Below, piece after piece: positions 35,715 through 46,017 of a stretch of DNA of 64,000 nt. A model generated the notes under the pieces. That model did not search any database. It had not been told where the DNA came from and saw only the letters and a program-made list of their open reading frames with translations. Source of the DNA: Nocardia concava NBRC 100430 (GTDB taxonomy: Bacteria > Actinomycetota > Actinomycetes > Mycobacteriales > Mycobacteriaceae). A program made the position numbers and the translations under genes. Position 1 is the stretch's first letter. Each line of letters starts with the position of its first letter. The stretch lies in contig NZ_BAFX01000064.1 of NCBI RefSeq assembly GCF_000308815.1, forward strand, positions 62,001 through 126,000. Direction: 5' to 3'.

Positions 35715-36299
35715 CTACAGCCAGGTGAGGGTGAGGCCCTGCCGAGCCAGCCAGCTGTCCACGTCGTGGTCGCAGCCGGCGATGCCGTCCACCACGGCGG
35801 CGGCGCGTTCGATGGCGCGATGGGTCTGCGCGGTGTCGAAGTAGCCTGCCGCGTGGGCGGTCAGCAGCTCGTCGATACCGACCAGTTCGGGGACCTGGCC
35901 GTGCCGGGCCACCACGTGCAGGTAGTGGCTCTGGGCGCGCCACTTCTTGGGCTCGCACGGGCCGTACTCGCCGATATCGAGATAGTAGGTCTGGCCGCGG
36001 TCGTGGCCGGGGCGCAGGTGGTAGACCGTGGCGCGCAGCGTGAGCCCGGGCAGCAGCCAGGTCTCGATGTAGTGGTAGCGCGGATTGTCCACTGTCCGTT
36101 CGACATACAGGCCGAACGGTTCGGCGTGGATCCGCTCCACGGGGTGCAGGAAACCGCGGTGATCGGTCCACGAGAGATCCGCGAGATTGAAATATTCGAG
36201 CCTTGGGCGATGCGGGGACACCGGAGGAGTGTTGCCGATCGCCGCACGCGGACGTGTGCCATTGAAGGAATTCCGCTGTGGCGTAAACAGACCGGCCAT
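35715..36299 (-). CDS. Second DUF402 (FomD-like) protein
   Basis: 194 residues, clearly a paralogue of the gene at 34441: EPFGLYVERTVDNPRYHYIETWLLP, YYLDIGEYGPCEPKKW and LLTAHAAGYFDTAQTHRAIERA align with its counterparts. It has about 25 extra N-terminal residues. DUF402 enzymes hydrolyse nucleoside di- or triphosphates or CMP-phosphonates; here the substrate is unknown. Separate promoter region upstream (36300-36616). Confidence 0.8.
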   Translation of the reverse strand: MAGLFTPQRNSFNGTRPRAAIGNTPPVSPHRPRLEYFNLADLSWTDHRGFLHPVERIHAEPFGLYVERTVDNPRYHYIETWLLPGLTLRATVYHLRPGHDRGQTYYLDIGEYGPCEPKKWRAQSHYLHVVARHGQVPELVGIDELLTAHAAGYFDTAQTHRAIERAAAVVDGIAGCDHDVDSWLARQGLTLTWL

Positions 36300-36616
36300 C
36301 GCCCTGCCTCTTCTCGAATCGTGCGACCAGCGAGCCCAGAGTACACCTGGAAACCGGGTTTCAAACCCCCGCGAACGGACTGAGATCTACGCGACACCGA
36401 GCGTGAAATCCGTTGGGGCGACAGTAAATTCGGACATTACCGAAGGTTTACGAAACTGTGTGGCGGACATGGGGATGTGGCCAAGGTGCCAACTGATTTC
36501 GTGACGCGAGGGTAACTCGTCGGGGACGTCCAAGATCGGTTCGGCTCCCAGCCGCCGGCACGGGTTGCCAACGTCGACGGTTCTTAGCCGCCCGCTAAAG
36601 GCTCGGGGAGGCGGAA
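36300..36616. other. Divergent intergenic region before uvrB
   Basis: No gene is supported. It holds the near-palindrome AAACCGGGTTT (about 36351-36361), close to the start of the minus-strand DUF402 gene, and nothing else I can name. Confidence 0.4.
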
Positions 36617-36639
36617 TTGTCGGTGGGTCGTCTTAGGCT
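36617..36639 (+). promoter_or_regulatory. PafBC-type DNA-damage promoter of uvrB
   Basis: TTGTCGGTG (36617-36625), 8 nt, TAGGCT (36634-36639): an exact match to TTGTCRGTG-N8-TANNNT. The ATG follows after 6 nt, so the mRNA is leaderless. Confidence 0.8.
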
Positions 36640-36645
36640 GGGGGC

Positions 36646-38811
<2,166 letters not shown>

Positions 38812-38938
38812 GAGAAGGGCTGCGGCGCAATGACCTTCAGTGCACCGGGGGAATGTCGGCCGCGCGGCGGACAGCGGTTCGTGTGCCCCCGGCGGCATGG
38901 CGGACAGCGCTGCGCGTGCCTACCGCGGCACGGCCCCA

Positions 38939-39014
38939 CGTCATCCCGGCATGCTTTTGGCCGGGATCCACAACGGCCGGGGCGGATTCCGGCCAAAAGC
39001 GCGCCGGAATGACG
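38939..39014. repeat. Palindromic dispersed repeat, copy 2
   Basis: 76 bp. Left arm CGTCATCCCGGCATGC continues to GCTTTTGGCCGGGATCC (to about 38969); the right arm is its near-complement (38983-39014), around a 14-nt loop. Same arms and inner box as the element at 18222-18306, different loop. Confidence 0.8.
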
Positions 39015-39022
39015 AGACTTGC

Positions 39023-39120
39023 AACCCGCCCGGTGGATAGGAAGTCAGCTTCCCGCCCGGTGGAGTCAGTTCTTTCCCCGGTGGTTGAGAAGTCGGCTCC
39101 CCGCCCGGCGGACCAGCTGT
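39023..39120. repeat. Degenerate tandem repeats of about 24 bp
   Basis: CCCGCCCGGTGGA or a close variant recurs four times (near 39026, 39053, 39078 and 39102), mostly with GAAGTCAGCTTC or GAAGTCGGCTCC between. No ORF in it looks coding. Confidence 0.5.
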
Positions 39121-39140
39121 CGGGCGGGGGAGCGGGTGAC

Positions 39141-39611
39141 TCAGCCTTGTTGCGCCATCCACTCGTTGACGCGGCGTTCGGCCTCCTCGCGGGAGACGTC
39201 TTCGACTCGGGTCATGACGATCCAGCGGTGGCCGAAGGGGTCCATGACGCGGCCGTAGCGGTCGCCGGTGACGAAGGTGGCCGGGTCGGTGACCTCGCGA
39301 GCGTTGTGCTCGCGGGCCAGTTTCGAGACGGCGTCCACGTCGGGGCAGTAGTGGACGATGCTGGTGTGGACCCAGTCGTCGGCGGGGGCGCGCAGGCCCT
39401 CGTCGGGGATGGGCATGCCGACCTGGATGGTGGAGTCGCCGATGAGGAGTTCGGCGTGGGCGGCTTGGCCGTCGGGGAGATCGTTGCGGCTCAGGACCTT
39501 TGCGCCGAAGACGGCGGTGTAGAAATCGATGGCGGCGTTGGCGTCGGGGACGGCGAGGAAGCAGGTGATGGAGTGGTAGCCCTCGGGGATGGGATTCACG
39601 GTGTCGCTCAT
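39141..39611 (-). CDS. VOC-family (glyoxalase/PhnB-like) protein
   Basis: 156 residues of the vicinal oxygen chelate fold, two beta-alpha-beta-beta-beta units. YHSITCFLAVPDANAAIDFYTAVFGAKVL opens module 1 and RYGRVMDPFGHRWIVMTRVEDV closes module 2. PhnB-type members bind a metal or a small ligand; the substrate is unknown. ATG 39611 is chosen by family alignment. It diverges from an AraC-type regulator with 56 bp between starts, so that regulator probably controls it. Confidence 0.85.
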   Translation of the reverse strand: MSDTVNPIPEGYHSITCFLAVPDANAAIDFYTAVFGAKVLSRNDLPDGQAAHAELLIGDSTIQVGMPIPDEGLRAPADDWVHTSIVHYCPDVDAVSKLAREHNAREVTDPATFVTGDRYGRVMDPFGHRWIVMTRVEDVSREEAERRVNEWMAQQG

Positions 39612-39667
39612 GGCAATAACTCTCGTCGCCGCGGCCGCGATGGTCTTGTAAGAAAGCGACAGGGGCA

Positions 39668-40564
39668 ATGACCAGCGGAAACCACTCGGAGGGGGCCGGC
39701 GGTAAGCAGGCCGATCACCGGTTCGATCCGCGGCCGGTGCCGCCGCCGGAGACCGCGAAGGGCCTCTTGCGGCCGCGCCAGCAGAACGCGGCCAACAACC
39801 ATGCCCGGCTGCCGGCGGGCGTGCGGGTCTCCCGCTATGTCGAGTGGTATTGGTGGGTGCGCTGGGATCGGCGTGGTCAGCCGCCCTTCTTCGCCGAGGT
39901 GCTGCCATATCCGTGCGTGAACCTGACTTTCGAGCGCACCCACGAGCGCACTGGCGCCTTCGTCACCGGAGTCTGGACCACGAAGTACGTGCGCGAATTG
40001 GCCGGTGAGGGTGAGACTTTCGGGGTGAAATTCCGGGCGGGCGGCTTCGGCGCGTTCACCGGTCTTGACGTCGGCGCGTTCAGTGATACCTCCGTCCCGG
40101 CCGCCGAAATCTTCCCCGAAGCCGACGCCTTGTCGGACGCCGTGCTGGCGACCGAGGACTCCGAGCAGCGCCGCGAGTTGATCGAGGACTTCCTCGTCGC
40201 GGCCCGGCGCGACGGCGGTGACGAGGGTGACGACGCCGCCTACCGTCAGGTGCTGGCGATCATCGAGGCCATGGAACATGATCCCGACCTGACCCGGGTC
40301 GACCAGGTCACCGAGCGTTTCGGCATTCCGATCCGCACCCTGCAGCGCCTGTTCCGCCGCTATGTCGGCGGCAGCCCGAAGTGGGTGCTGCGCCGCTACC
40401 GCCTACAGGACGGCGCGCATCTGCTGGCCGAAGGACGCACCTCGGATCTGGCCGCGCTGGCCATCGAACTCGGCTATTTCGATCAGGCGCACTTCTCCAA
40501 CGAGTTCGCCAAGGAGATCGGAATGCCTCCCCTCGAATACGCCCGCCTCTCGCTATCCTCCTGA
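39668..40564 (+). CDS. AraC-family transcriptional regulator
   Basis: 298 residues. The C-terminal double HTH (about 205-298; VDQVTERFGIPIRTLQRLFRRYVGGSPKWVLRRYRLQDGAHLL ... ELGYFDQAHFSNEFAKEIGMPPLEY) is clear. The N-terminal domain (SRYVEWYWWVRWDRRG ... LPYPCVNLTFE, GVKFRAGGFGAF) is the sensor type common in actinobacterial regulators of this group. Divergent from the VOC gene. Confidence 0.88.
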   Translation: MTSGNHSEGAGGKQADHRFDPRPVPPPETAKGLLRPRQQNAANNHARLPAGVRVSRYVEWYWWVRWDRRGQPPFFAEVLPYPCVNLTFERTHERTGAFVTGVWTTKYVRELAGEGETFGVKFRAGGFGAFTGLDVGAFSDTSVPAAEIFPEADALSDAVLATEDSEQRRELIEDFLVAARRDGGDEGDDAAYRQVLAIIEAMEHDPDLTRVDQVTERFGIPIRTLQRLFRRYVGGSPKWVLRRYRLQDGAHLLAEGRTSDLAALAIELGYFDQAHFSNEFAKEIGMPPLEYARLSLSS

Positions 40565-40671
40565 ACACGCGTCGAGCCGGGAATAACCACACCTCCGATG
40601 AAGTTGGTTGCCGTGTCACCCAATGGCAGATCTCACCCCAACTGGCAGATCGATCATCGAAGGAGCGGGTC

Positions 40672-41088
40672 ATGGACGTACTGGTATTGATCGGACGGAT
40701 CCTCTTCGTCCTGTTGTTCCTCAGCTCGGGCTTCGGGCACCTCGCCCAGAGCAAGCAGATGGCGCAGTACGCGCAGTTCAAGGGCGTGCCCATGCCGGAG
40801 ATCGCGGTGCTCGCCTCGGGCGTGCTGCTGATCGCCGGCGCACTGAGCGTGCTGCTGGGCGTCTGGGCCGACCTGGGTGCCCTGCTGCTGGTCATCTTCC
40901 TGCTGCCGACCGCCTTCCTGATGCACGCCTTCTGGAAGGAGACCGACGCCCAGGCCAAGCAGACCGAGATGATCCAGTTCAACAAGGACATCGCACTGGC
41001 GGGCGCGGCGCTCATGCTGTTCGCCTTCTTCGCCCACACCGGCGGCGATCTCGGATTGACGCTCACCGGACCGCTTTTCAGCCTCTGA
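40672..41088 (+). CDS. DoxX-family membrane protein
   Basis: 138 residues with four membrane helices. VLVLIGRILFVLLFLSSGFGHLA at the start and MAQYAQFKGVPMPEIAVLASGVLLIAGALSVLLG match the DoxX signature. Members are small membrane proteins, some linked to thiol or redox stress. AGGAG 6 nt before the ATG decides the start. It lies 107 bp after the AraC gene on the same strand and may be under the same control. Confidence 0.85.
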   Translation: MDVLVLIGRILFVLLFLSSGFGHLAQSKQMAQYAQFKGVPMPEIAVLASGVLLIAGALSVLLGVWADLGALLLVIFLLPTAFLMHAFWKETDAQAKQTEMIQFNKDIALAGAALMLFAFFAHTGGDLGLTLTGPLFSL

Positions 41089-41104
41089 TCCGATCCCGGC
41101 GCGT

Positions 41105-41110
41105 TAGTAT
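41105..41110 (+). promoter_or_regulatory. -10 element of a short transcript
   Basis: TAGTAT matches TANNNT well. I see no convincing -35. The only ORF before the terminator at 41240 is the 23-residue peptide at 41147. Confidence 0.4.
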
Positions 41111-41146
41111 TGCGCGTCATTGATCGGCCGGAGGGAAGACCATCGC

Positions 41147-41218
41147 ATGCGTTTGGTGGACACAGCCATCCTCAGCGCGATTCTCGGCTGGTTGTGGGCC
41201 GAATTTCGTGAGCTGTGA
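41147..41218 (+). CDS. Candidate 23-residue hydrophobic peptide gene
   Basis: ATG followed by 22 codons giving RLVDTAILSAILGWLWAEF and REL, an amphipathic or membrane-inserting helix with two Trp. GGAGGGAAG lies 8-11 nt upstream, a -10 element about 37 nt upstream and a very strong terminator 21 nt downstream. The unit therefore looks like a complete minimal gene. No family known to me. Confidence 0.45.
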   Translation: MRLVDTAILSAILGWLWAEFREL

Positions 41219-41239
41219 AGCAAGGCGAAGTCACTGTTT

Positions 41240-41281
41240 CGCGGGCCGCCCGTTGTGAGTTTTCACAACGGGCGGCCCGCG
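41240..41281 (+). terminator. Strong terminator after the small peptide ORF
   Basis: Perfect 19-bp stem (CGCGGGCCGCCCGTTGTGA, 41240-41258) with a GTTT loop. Confidence 0.85.
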
Positions 41282-41564
41282 GGCGCTCCGGGTGATATCC
41301 CGGCTTGTGACGAATCTCCCAGCGTCGCAACGCTGTTGGGAATGTGTGGTGCGCGTCGCGAGGGGCCGGGAAATTCGCTGGTAGTCAAGGCTGTGTTCGA
41401 TCCCAATGCCGAATGTGTCGCGCGCTCGTCCCGCCACGTGGGTGTGATGTGTTGCGATATCGAATATTTCCGCCTCTTATGCCGCTATTGTCAGGCGAAG
41501 TTGCCGCGGCGGTAACCCCACCGTTGTGGACGTCGCGGCCCCGACCCTTGTACTTGGAGGAGAA
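41282..41564. other. Upstream region of the Usp gene
   Basis: About 280 bp without a supported gene. No DosR-like box or damage box is visible. TACTT and GGAGGAGAA directly precede the Usp start. The long, AT-richer part around 41450-41500 may hold the promoter. Confidence 0.4.
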
Positions 41565-42017
41565 ATGACCGCCTACCGGACGATCGTCGTCGGTACCGAT
41601 GGCTCGGACTCGTCGTACGTCGCCGTCGAGCGGGCCGCGGCTCTCGCGGGCGACGAGGGTGCCACGCTGTACATCGCCTGCGCGTATTTCCCGACCGACG
41701 ACCGCGATGTGGCCGCCGCCGCCGACGTGCTGAAGGAAGAGGCGTACCAGGTGCGCGGCTCCGCGCCCACCAGCGAGATCCTGCGCGTGGCGCGGGACAA
41801 GGCCGTCGCCGTCGGTGCGGTGAATGTCGTCGAGAAGGCCGTCGTCGGCGAGCCCGTCGAATCGCTGCTCAACCTGATCAAGGAAGTGGATGCCGACCTG
41901 CTCGTCGTCGGTAACCGCGGCCTCAACACCCTGGCCGGCCGCCTGCTCGGCTCCGTGCCCTCGGATGTGGCGCGCAAGTCCCGCAGCGACGTCCTGATCG
42001 TGCACACCGTACGCTGA
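41565..42017 (+). CDS. Universal stress protein (Rv1636-type)
   Basis: 150 residues, single Usp domain. Strand 1 TIVVGTDGSDSSYVAVERAA and the nucleotide-binding motif GNRGLNTLAGRLLGSVPSDV (G-2x-G-9x-GS) are intact, so it should bind ATP or, like Rv1636, cAMP. GGAGGAGAA directly before the ATG is a strong ribosome binding site, unlike the leaderless genes nearby. Position between uvrB and uvrA is conserved with mycobacteria. Confidence 0.92.
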   Translation: MTAYRTIVVGTDGSDSSYVAVERAAALAGDEGATLYIACAYFPTDDRDVAAAADVLKEEAYQVRGSAPTSEILRVARDKAVAVGAVNVVEKAVVGEPVESLLNLIKEVDADLLVVGNRGLNTLAGRLLGSVPSDVARKSRSDVLIVHTVR

Positions 42018-42028
42018 CGTTCGAACGA

Positions 42029-42062
42029 AAAGCGGCCGTGCCCAACCGGGCACGGCCGCTTT
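42029..42062. terminator. Bidirectional terminator
   Basis: AAAGCGGCCGTGCCC pairs perfectly with 42048-42062 around AACC (15 bp), between the convergent Usp and helicase genes. Confidence 0.85.
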
Positions 42063-42077
42063 CGTTTCGGACCGATC

Positions 42078-44381
42078 TCAGCCTAGCCGGTGCAGCACCT
42101 CGGGCAGATCCTCGGAGTGCACGACCGCCAACCGCTGCGTCGCGCGGGTGAGCGCCACGTACAGGTCGTTCAACCCGCGCGGGGATTCGGTCAGGATGCG
42201 ATGCGGTTCGGCGAGCACCACCGCGTCGAACTCCAGGCCCTTCACGTCGTGAACGGTGAGCACGCGCACCGAATCATCGCTCAGGTGAGCCAGTTCCGGG
42301 GCCAGATCGTGCGGCACGATGACCACGGTGGTGCCCGCCTGCTCGGCCTCGACGGCCAGCAGCCGTTTGATCTCGTCGGCCAGTTCGGTGGCGGCCACCC
42401 GGTGCGCGGTGGGCTCGAAGCCGGAGTCGCGGACCGAGCGCGGCGACGGCGCGGCCGGGTCGATGGCGGCCAGCACGTCACCGGCCACCGCCATGATCTC
42501 CGAGGGCGTGCGGTAGTTGACGGTCAGCTCGGTGAGCTTCCAGCGCTTGGCCACATAGGGTTCCAGCACCTGCTGCCACGACGACGCGCCCGCCGGATCG
42601 CCGGTCTGCGCGACATCGCCGACGGCGGTGATCCAGCGATTGGGGATGCGGCGCATGACCATTCGCCACGCCATCTCCGAAAGCTCCTGCGCCTCATCCA
42701 CGATCACGTGCCCGTAGGTCCAGGTGCGATCCCCGGCGGCGCGTTCGGCGGTGGTCTGCCGGGTCCGCACCTGCTGGCGCTCGGCCAGCTGCGAGGCGTC
42801 GATGAGGTCGTAGGCCATGAGCAGTTCCGGATCCAGATCGTCCTCGAGATCCTGTGGGGCGGAACCGGTGAGGATGTCCAGGGCGTCCTGGGCCTCGGCC
42901 AGCTGGGCGCGCCAGCGGCGGCGGGAACGCTCGCGCTCCTCGCTGTCGTCGATGCCGAGCAGTTCGGCCAGCTCATCGAGCAGCGGCGCGTCGGCATCGC
43001 TGAATTCGCCGCTGTCGGAACGGTACAGCTCGGCGCGGTCGGCCTCGCTCAGCTGCCCGGCGGCATTGGCCAGGCGCTTCGGGTCGGCCCACAGCCCGCC
43101 CAGCACCTCCTGCGGGGTGAGGATGGGCCACAGCCCGGCGATGGCGCGCTGGATCTCCGGGTCGGCGCGCATCTCGTCGCGGATCTCGGTGAGATCGGTC
43201 TGGCTCAACAGGTTTCGCCCGCCCAGCGGGTTCGCGCCGATGGCGGCGGCCAGCTGATCGGTGAGCGCGTCCACCACCGACGCGGCGAAGATGGGCCGCG
43301 CCAGATTGTGCGCGCGGCGCGAGGAGCGGGCCCGGCCGCGGGCCTTGGTGACGATCTTGCGATCCAGTTCCAGCTGATGCCCGTCGAAGTAGAGCCGGAT
43401 CGGCTCCCGCGGCACCTCCTGCCAGTCCCGCACCGCCTTCTTGAGCACCTCGAGCATGTCGAGCGAACCCTTGAGCTCCCCGGCGCGCAGCGAATCCTCC
43501 AGTGTCGCTTGCACTCCCGGATACAGGTTGCCGATCGTGGACAGCAGCACACCGGTCTCGCCGAGCGAGGGCAGCACCTGGCCGATGTAGTCGAGGAAGG
43601 TGGAGTTCGGGCCGATGATGAGCACGCCGGCCTTGTCCAGCTGCTGGCGGTAGGTGTACAGCAGGTAGGCCGCGCGGTGCAGCGCCACGGCCGTCTTGCC
43701 GGTGCCGGGCCCGCCCTGCACCACGAGCACGCTCTTGTGCTCGGAGCGAATGATGGCGTCCTGCTCGCTCTGAATGGTCTCGACGATGTCGTTCATGTGC
43801 CCGGTGCGGGCGGCATTGAGCGCGGCCAGCAGGGCGCTCTCGCTGCCCACGCCGCCGTCGCCGCCGATCACGCCGTCGCGCTGGGCGGCCTCGAGGTCGA
43901 GATACTCGTCGTTGATCGCGGTGACCTTGCGGTTGCGCGAGCGAATGTGGCGGCGGCGGGTCACGCCGTCGGGCGCGGCGGTGGTCGCGAGATAGAACGG
44001 GCGGGCCAGGGGAGCGCGCCAATCCAGCAGCAGCGTCTCGTAATCGGCGCTCTCGTCGAGAATGCCGATGCGGCCAATGTAGCGGTTCTCGCTGTCCCCA
44101 TTGTCGGAGATGTCGATGCGGCCGAAGCACAGACCGTGTTCGGCGGCATCGTATTTGGATAGGTCCTCGGAATAGAGCTGCGTGAACGACTCGCGTTCGC
44201 TTCGAGCCTGCGGGGTGCCGCCCGTCTCGAGGAGCACGGTGCGCAGCCGCCGCTGAGCGTAGGCGCGCATCCCGTCGAGCTGTTCGTAAAGCTTCGTGAG
44301 GTACTGCTGCTCGCGCTCCATGTCCGGGGATACCGCGTGCGCGGGATCTGACACAGAACGCTCCTCGGTGAGGTCGGGCAA
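42078..44381 (-). CDS. HelD/HelR-type RNA polymerase-recycling helicase
   Basis: 767 residues, UvrD-like superfamily 1 fold interrupted by a large insertion, as in actinobacterial HelD. Walker A VVQGGPGTGKTAVALHRAAYL (about 215-225), Walker B VIVDEAQELSEMAW, motif IV-VI segments VGDVAQTGDPAGASSW, HDVKGLEFDAVVL and LYVALTRATQRL. The N-terminal coiled-coil-like part (EQQYLTKLYEQLDGMRAYAQRRLRTVL) fits the arm that enters the polymerase channel. Relatives remove stalled RNA polymerase and some protect from rifampicin. Start TTG 44381 has AAGGAG at 8 nt; GTG 44357 with GAGGAG is equally possible. Confidence 0.85.
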   Translation of the reverse strand: MPDLTEERSVSDPAHAVSPDMEREQQYLTKLYEQLDGMRAYAQRRLRTVLLETGGTPQARSERESFTQLYSEDLSKYDAAEHGLCFGRIDISDNGDSENRYIGRIGILDESADYETLLLDWRAPLARPFYLATTAAPDGVTRRRHIRSRNRKVTAINDEYLDLEAAQRDGVIGGDGGVGSESALLAALNAARTGHMNDIVETIQSEQDAIIRSEHKSVLVVQGGPGTGKTAVALHRAAYLLYTYRQQLDKAGVLIIGPNSTFLDYIGQVLPSLGETGVLLSTIGNLYPGVQATLEDSLRAGELKGSLDMLEVLKKAVRDWQEVPREPIRLYFDGHQLELDRKIVTKARGRARSSRRAHNLARPIFAASVVDALTDQLAAAIGANPLGGRNLLSQTDLTEIRDEMRADPEIQRAIAGLWPILTPQEVLGGLWADPKRLANAAGQLSEADRAELYRSDSGEFSDADAPLLDELAELLGIDDSEERERSRRRWRAQLAEAQDALDILTGSAPQDLEDDLDPELLMAYDLIDASQLAERQQVRTRQTTAERAAGDRTWTYGHVIVDEAQELSEMAWRMVMRRIPNRWITAVGDVAQTGDPAGASSWQQVLEPYVAKRWKLTELTVNYRTPSEIMAVAGDVLAAIDPAAPSPRSVRDSGFEPTAHRVAATELADEIKRLLAVEAEQAGTTVVIVPHDLAPELAHLSDDSVRVLTVHDVKGLEFDAVVLAEPHRILTESPRGLNDLYVALTRATQRLAVVHSEDLPEVLHRLG

Positions 44382-44508
44382 AACGGAACTCCTTGTTCAC
44401 CACAGCGCCGTAGTGGGTAACGGCACGCGAAGCATCGAGAACAGAGTTATCCACTCTAGTGCGCGAATCTCCGCGGCGCCGTATCGCCAGGTAATCGTGA
44501 CCTGAAGC

Positions 44509-45852
44509 TCAGGAGGCGTGGGTGCTGTCGCTGCGTCGGCTGAGGGTTCCGTTCTGGCGATTGGGGGGCTTGGCGCGGTACATGGCGAGGTCCGCGTCGT
44601 GCAAAACCGCTTCCGGGGTGCGGTTGTCGCCGGGGTGCAGGTGGGCCACCCCGATCGAGGCGTCGACGTGGATGCGATGGCCGCGGGCGATGATCGGCTC
44701 GGCCATGGTCTGGCGCAGGCGGGTGATCAGGGCGTCGAGGTCGTCACCGCGGGTGTGGCCGGAGAGCAGCACCAGGAATTCGTCGCCGCCGATGCGGCCC
44801 ACGATGTCGTCGGCGCGCAGCCCGCGTTGCAGCCGCTGCGCCACGATCTGCAGGACGGTGTCGCCGATGGCGTGGCCGAGGGTGTCGTTGATGGCCTTGA
44901 ACCCGTCCAGGTCGATGAACAGCACGCTCGACACCGGCTGCGTCTCGGTGGTGCCCAGCGCCGCCGACAGCCGGGACAGCACCAGCGCCCGATTCGCCAG
45001 CCCGGTCAGCGGGTCGTGGGTGGCCTGGTACTCCAATTGCCTTCGGCTGGCCCGGAATTCGGTGATGTCGTTGAACGAGGACACCGCCGCCGACTCCGGA
45101 TCGTCGGGATTGAGCAGCCGGCTGTTGGCCGAGAGCCACCGCCGCTGCCCGTCGGGCCGGTCCAGCCCGAACACGAAGCGCGTCACCGTCTCTCCGGTGG
45201 CGAGGGTGCGGATGACCGGATACCAGGACGCGGGCATGGGCTGGGCGTTGGCGTCGAGCAGGCTCAGCGGGATGTCGTAGATGTGGGTGCCGATGAGGTC
45301 GTCGGCGTCGTAGCCGAAGATGCGGCGCGCGGCCGGATTCGCGGATTCGATGCGGCCGTCGCGGTCGATCACCACCACGCCCTCCTCCAACTGCGACACC
45401 ACCGTGGTGAAGAACTGCTCGGCGCGCCGCTGGGCGGCCTCGGCCCGGCGCTGCGGGGTGAGGTCGTGCACCACGACCTGGTAGGCGAGGTGATCGTGCC
45501 AGGCGGTGAGCACGGAGACGGTCTCCACCTCGACCGAGCCGCCGTCGCAGCGGTGCAGGGTCATCTCGGTGGGGTCGGAGGCGGTGCCGGCGATGGTGAG
45601 GCGGCGAATGCGATCGAGCATGGGCGCGATGGACGCGGGTTCCACGAAGTCGGTGACGGCCCGCCCGACGACGTCCTCGGAGCGGTCGGCCGCCAGGATG
45701 CGCAGCATCGCGGGATTGGCGTAGACGACGGTGCCGCGCTCGTGCACCACGACCCCGTCGGGGCTGTAGTCCACCAGGGACCGATACCGCTGGGCCAGCT
45801 GTTCGGCATCGGCCGGGTCGGTCGCCCGTTCGTTACCCACCACCTCGAGCAC
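44509..45852 (-). CDS. PAS-PAS-GGDEF diguanylate cyclase
   Basis: 447 residues. Two PAS sensors (about 25-140: YSPDGVVVHERGTVVYANPAMLRIL; about 150-270: LEEGVVVIDRDGRIESANPAARRIFGYDADDLIG) and a GGDEF domain (about 285-430) with an intact RIGGDEFLVLLSGH active site, so c-di-GMP synthesis is likely. No EAL domain and no membrane segment. GTG start with poor ribosome binding site. It stands alone; no c-di-GMP effector is recognisable nearby. Confidence 0.9.
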   Translation of the reverse strand: MLEVVGNERATDPADAEQLAQRYRSLVDYSPDGVVVHERGTVVYANPAMLRILAADRSEDVVGRAVTDFVEPASIAPMLDRIRRLTIAGTASDPTEMTLHRCDGGSVEVETVSVLTAWHDHLAYQVVVHDLTPQRRAEAAQRRAEQFFTTVVSQLEEGVVVIDRDGRIESANPAARRIFGYDADDLIGTHIYDIPLSLLDANAQPMPASWYPVIRTLATGETVTRFVFGLDRPDGQRRWLSANSRLLNPDDPESAAVSSFNDITEFRASRRQLEYQATHDPLTGLANRALVLSRLSAALGTTETQPVSSVLFIDLDGFKAINDTLGHAIGDTVLQIVAQRLQRGLRADDIVGRIGGDEFLVLLSGHTRGDDLDALITRLRQTMAEPIIARGHRIHVDASIGVAHLHPGDNRTPEAVLHDADLAMYRAKPPNRQNGTLSRRSDSTHAS

Positions 45853-46017
45853 CCCCTGATCGTCGTTTCGACACGTCTCTGGAGCACGGCACTTATTCGT
45901 TATCTGAAAAGTAGCTGGTGCAGCTTGCCGACCGTATTGAATGAATCACAGTCCCGCACAGCATCGGCCCGTCTGTGGTGATCATTACGGGCAACAGTCC
46001 GAAAAGGAGCGATGCAA

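Noticed and set aside
39023..39120. CRISPR array
   Set aside because: Units are degenerate and contiguous, without unique spacers or cas genes.
38941..39162. 73-residue Pro/Gly-rich ORF over the repeats after uvrB
   Set aside because: It is only the translation of the palindrome and tandem repeats.
41282..41564. DosR-regulated Usp promoter
   Set aside because: Usp genes are often in the DosR regulon, but I find no GGGAC..TTCGGC-like core in this region.
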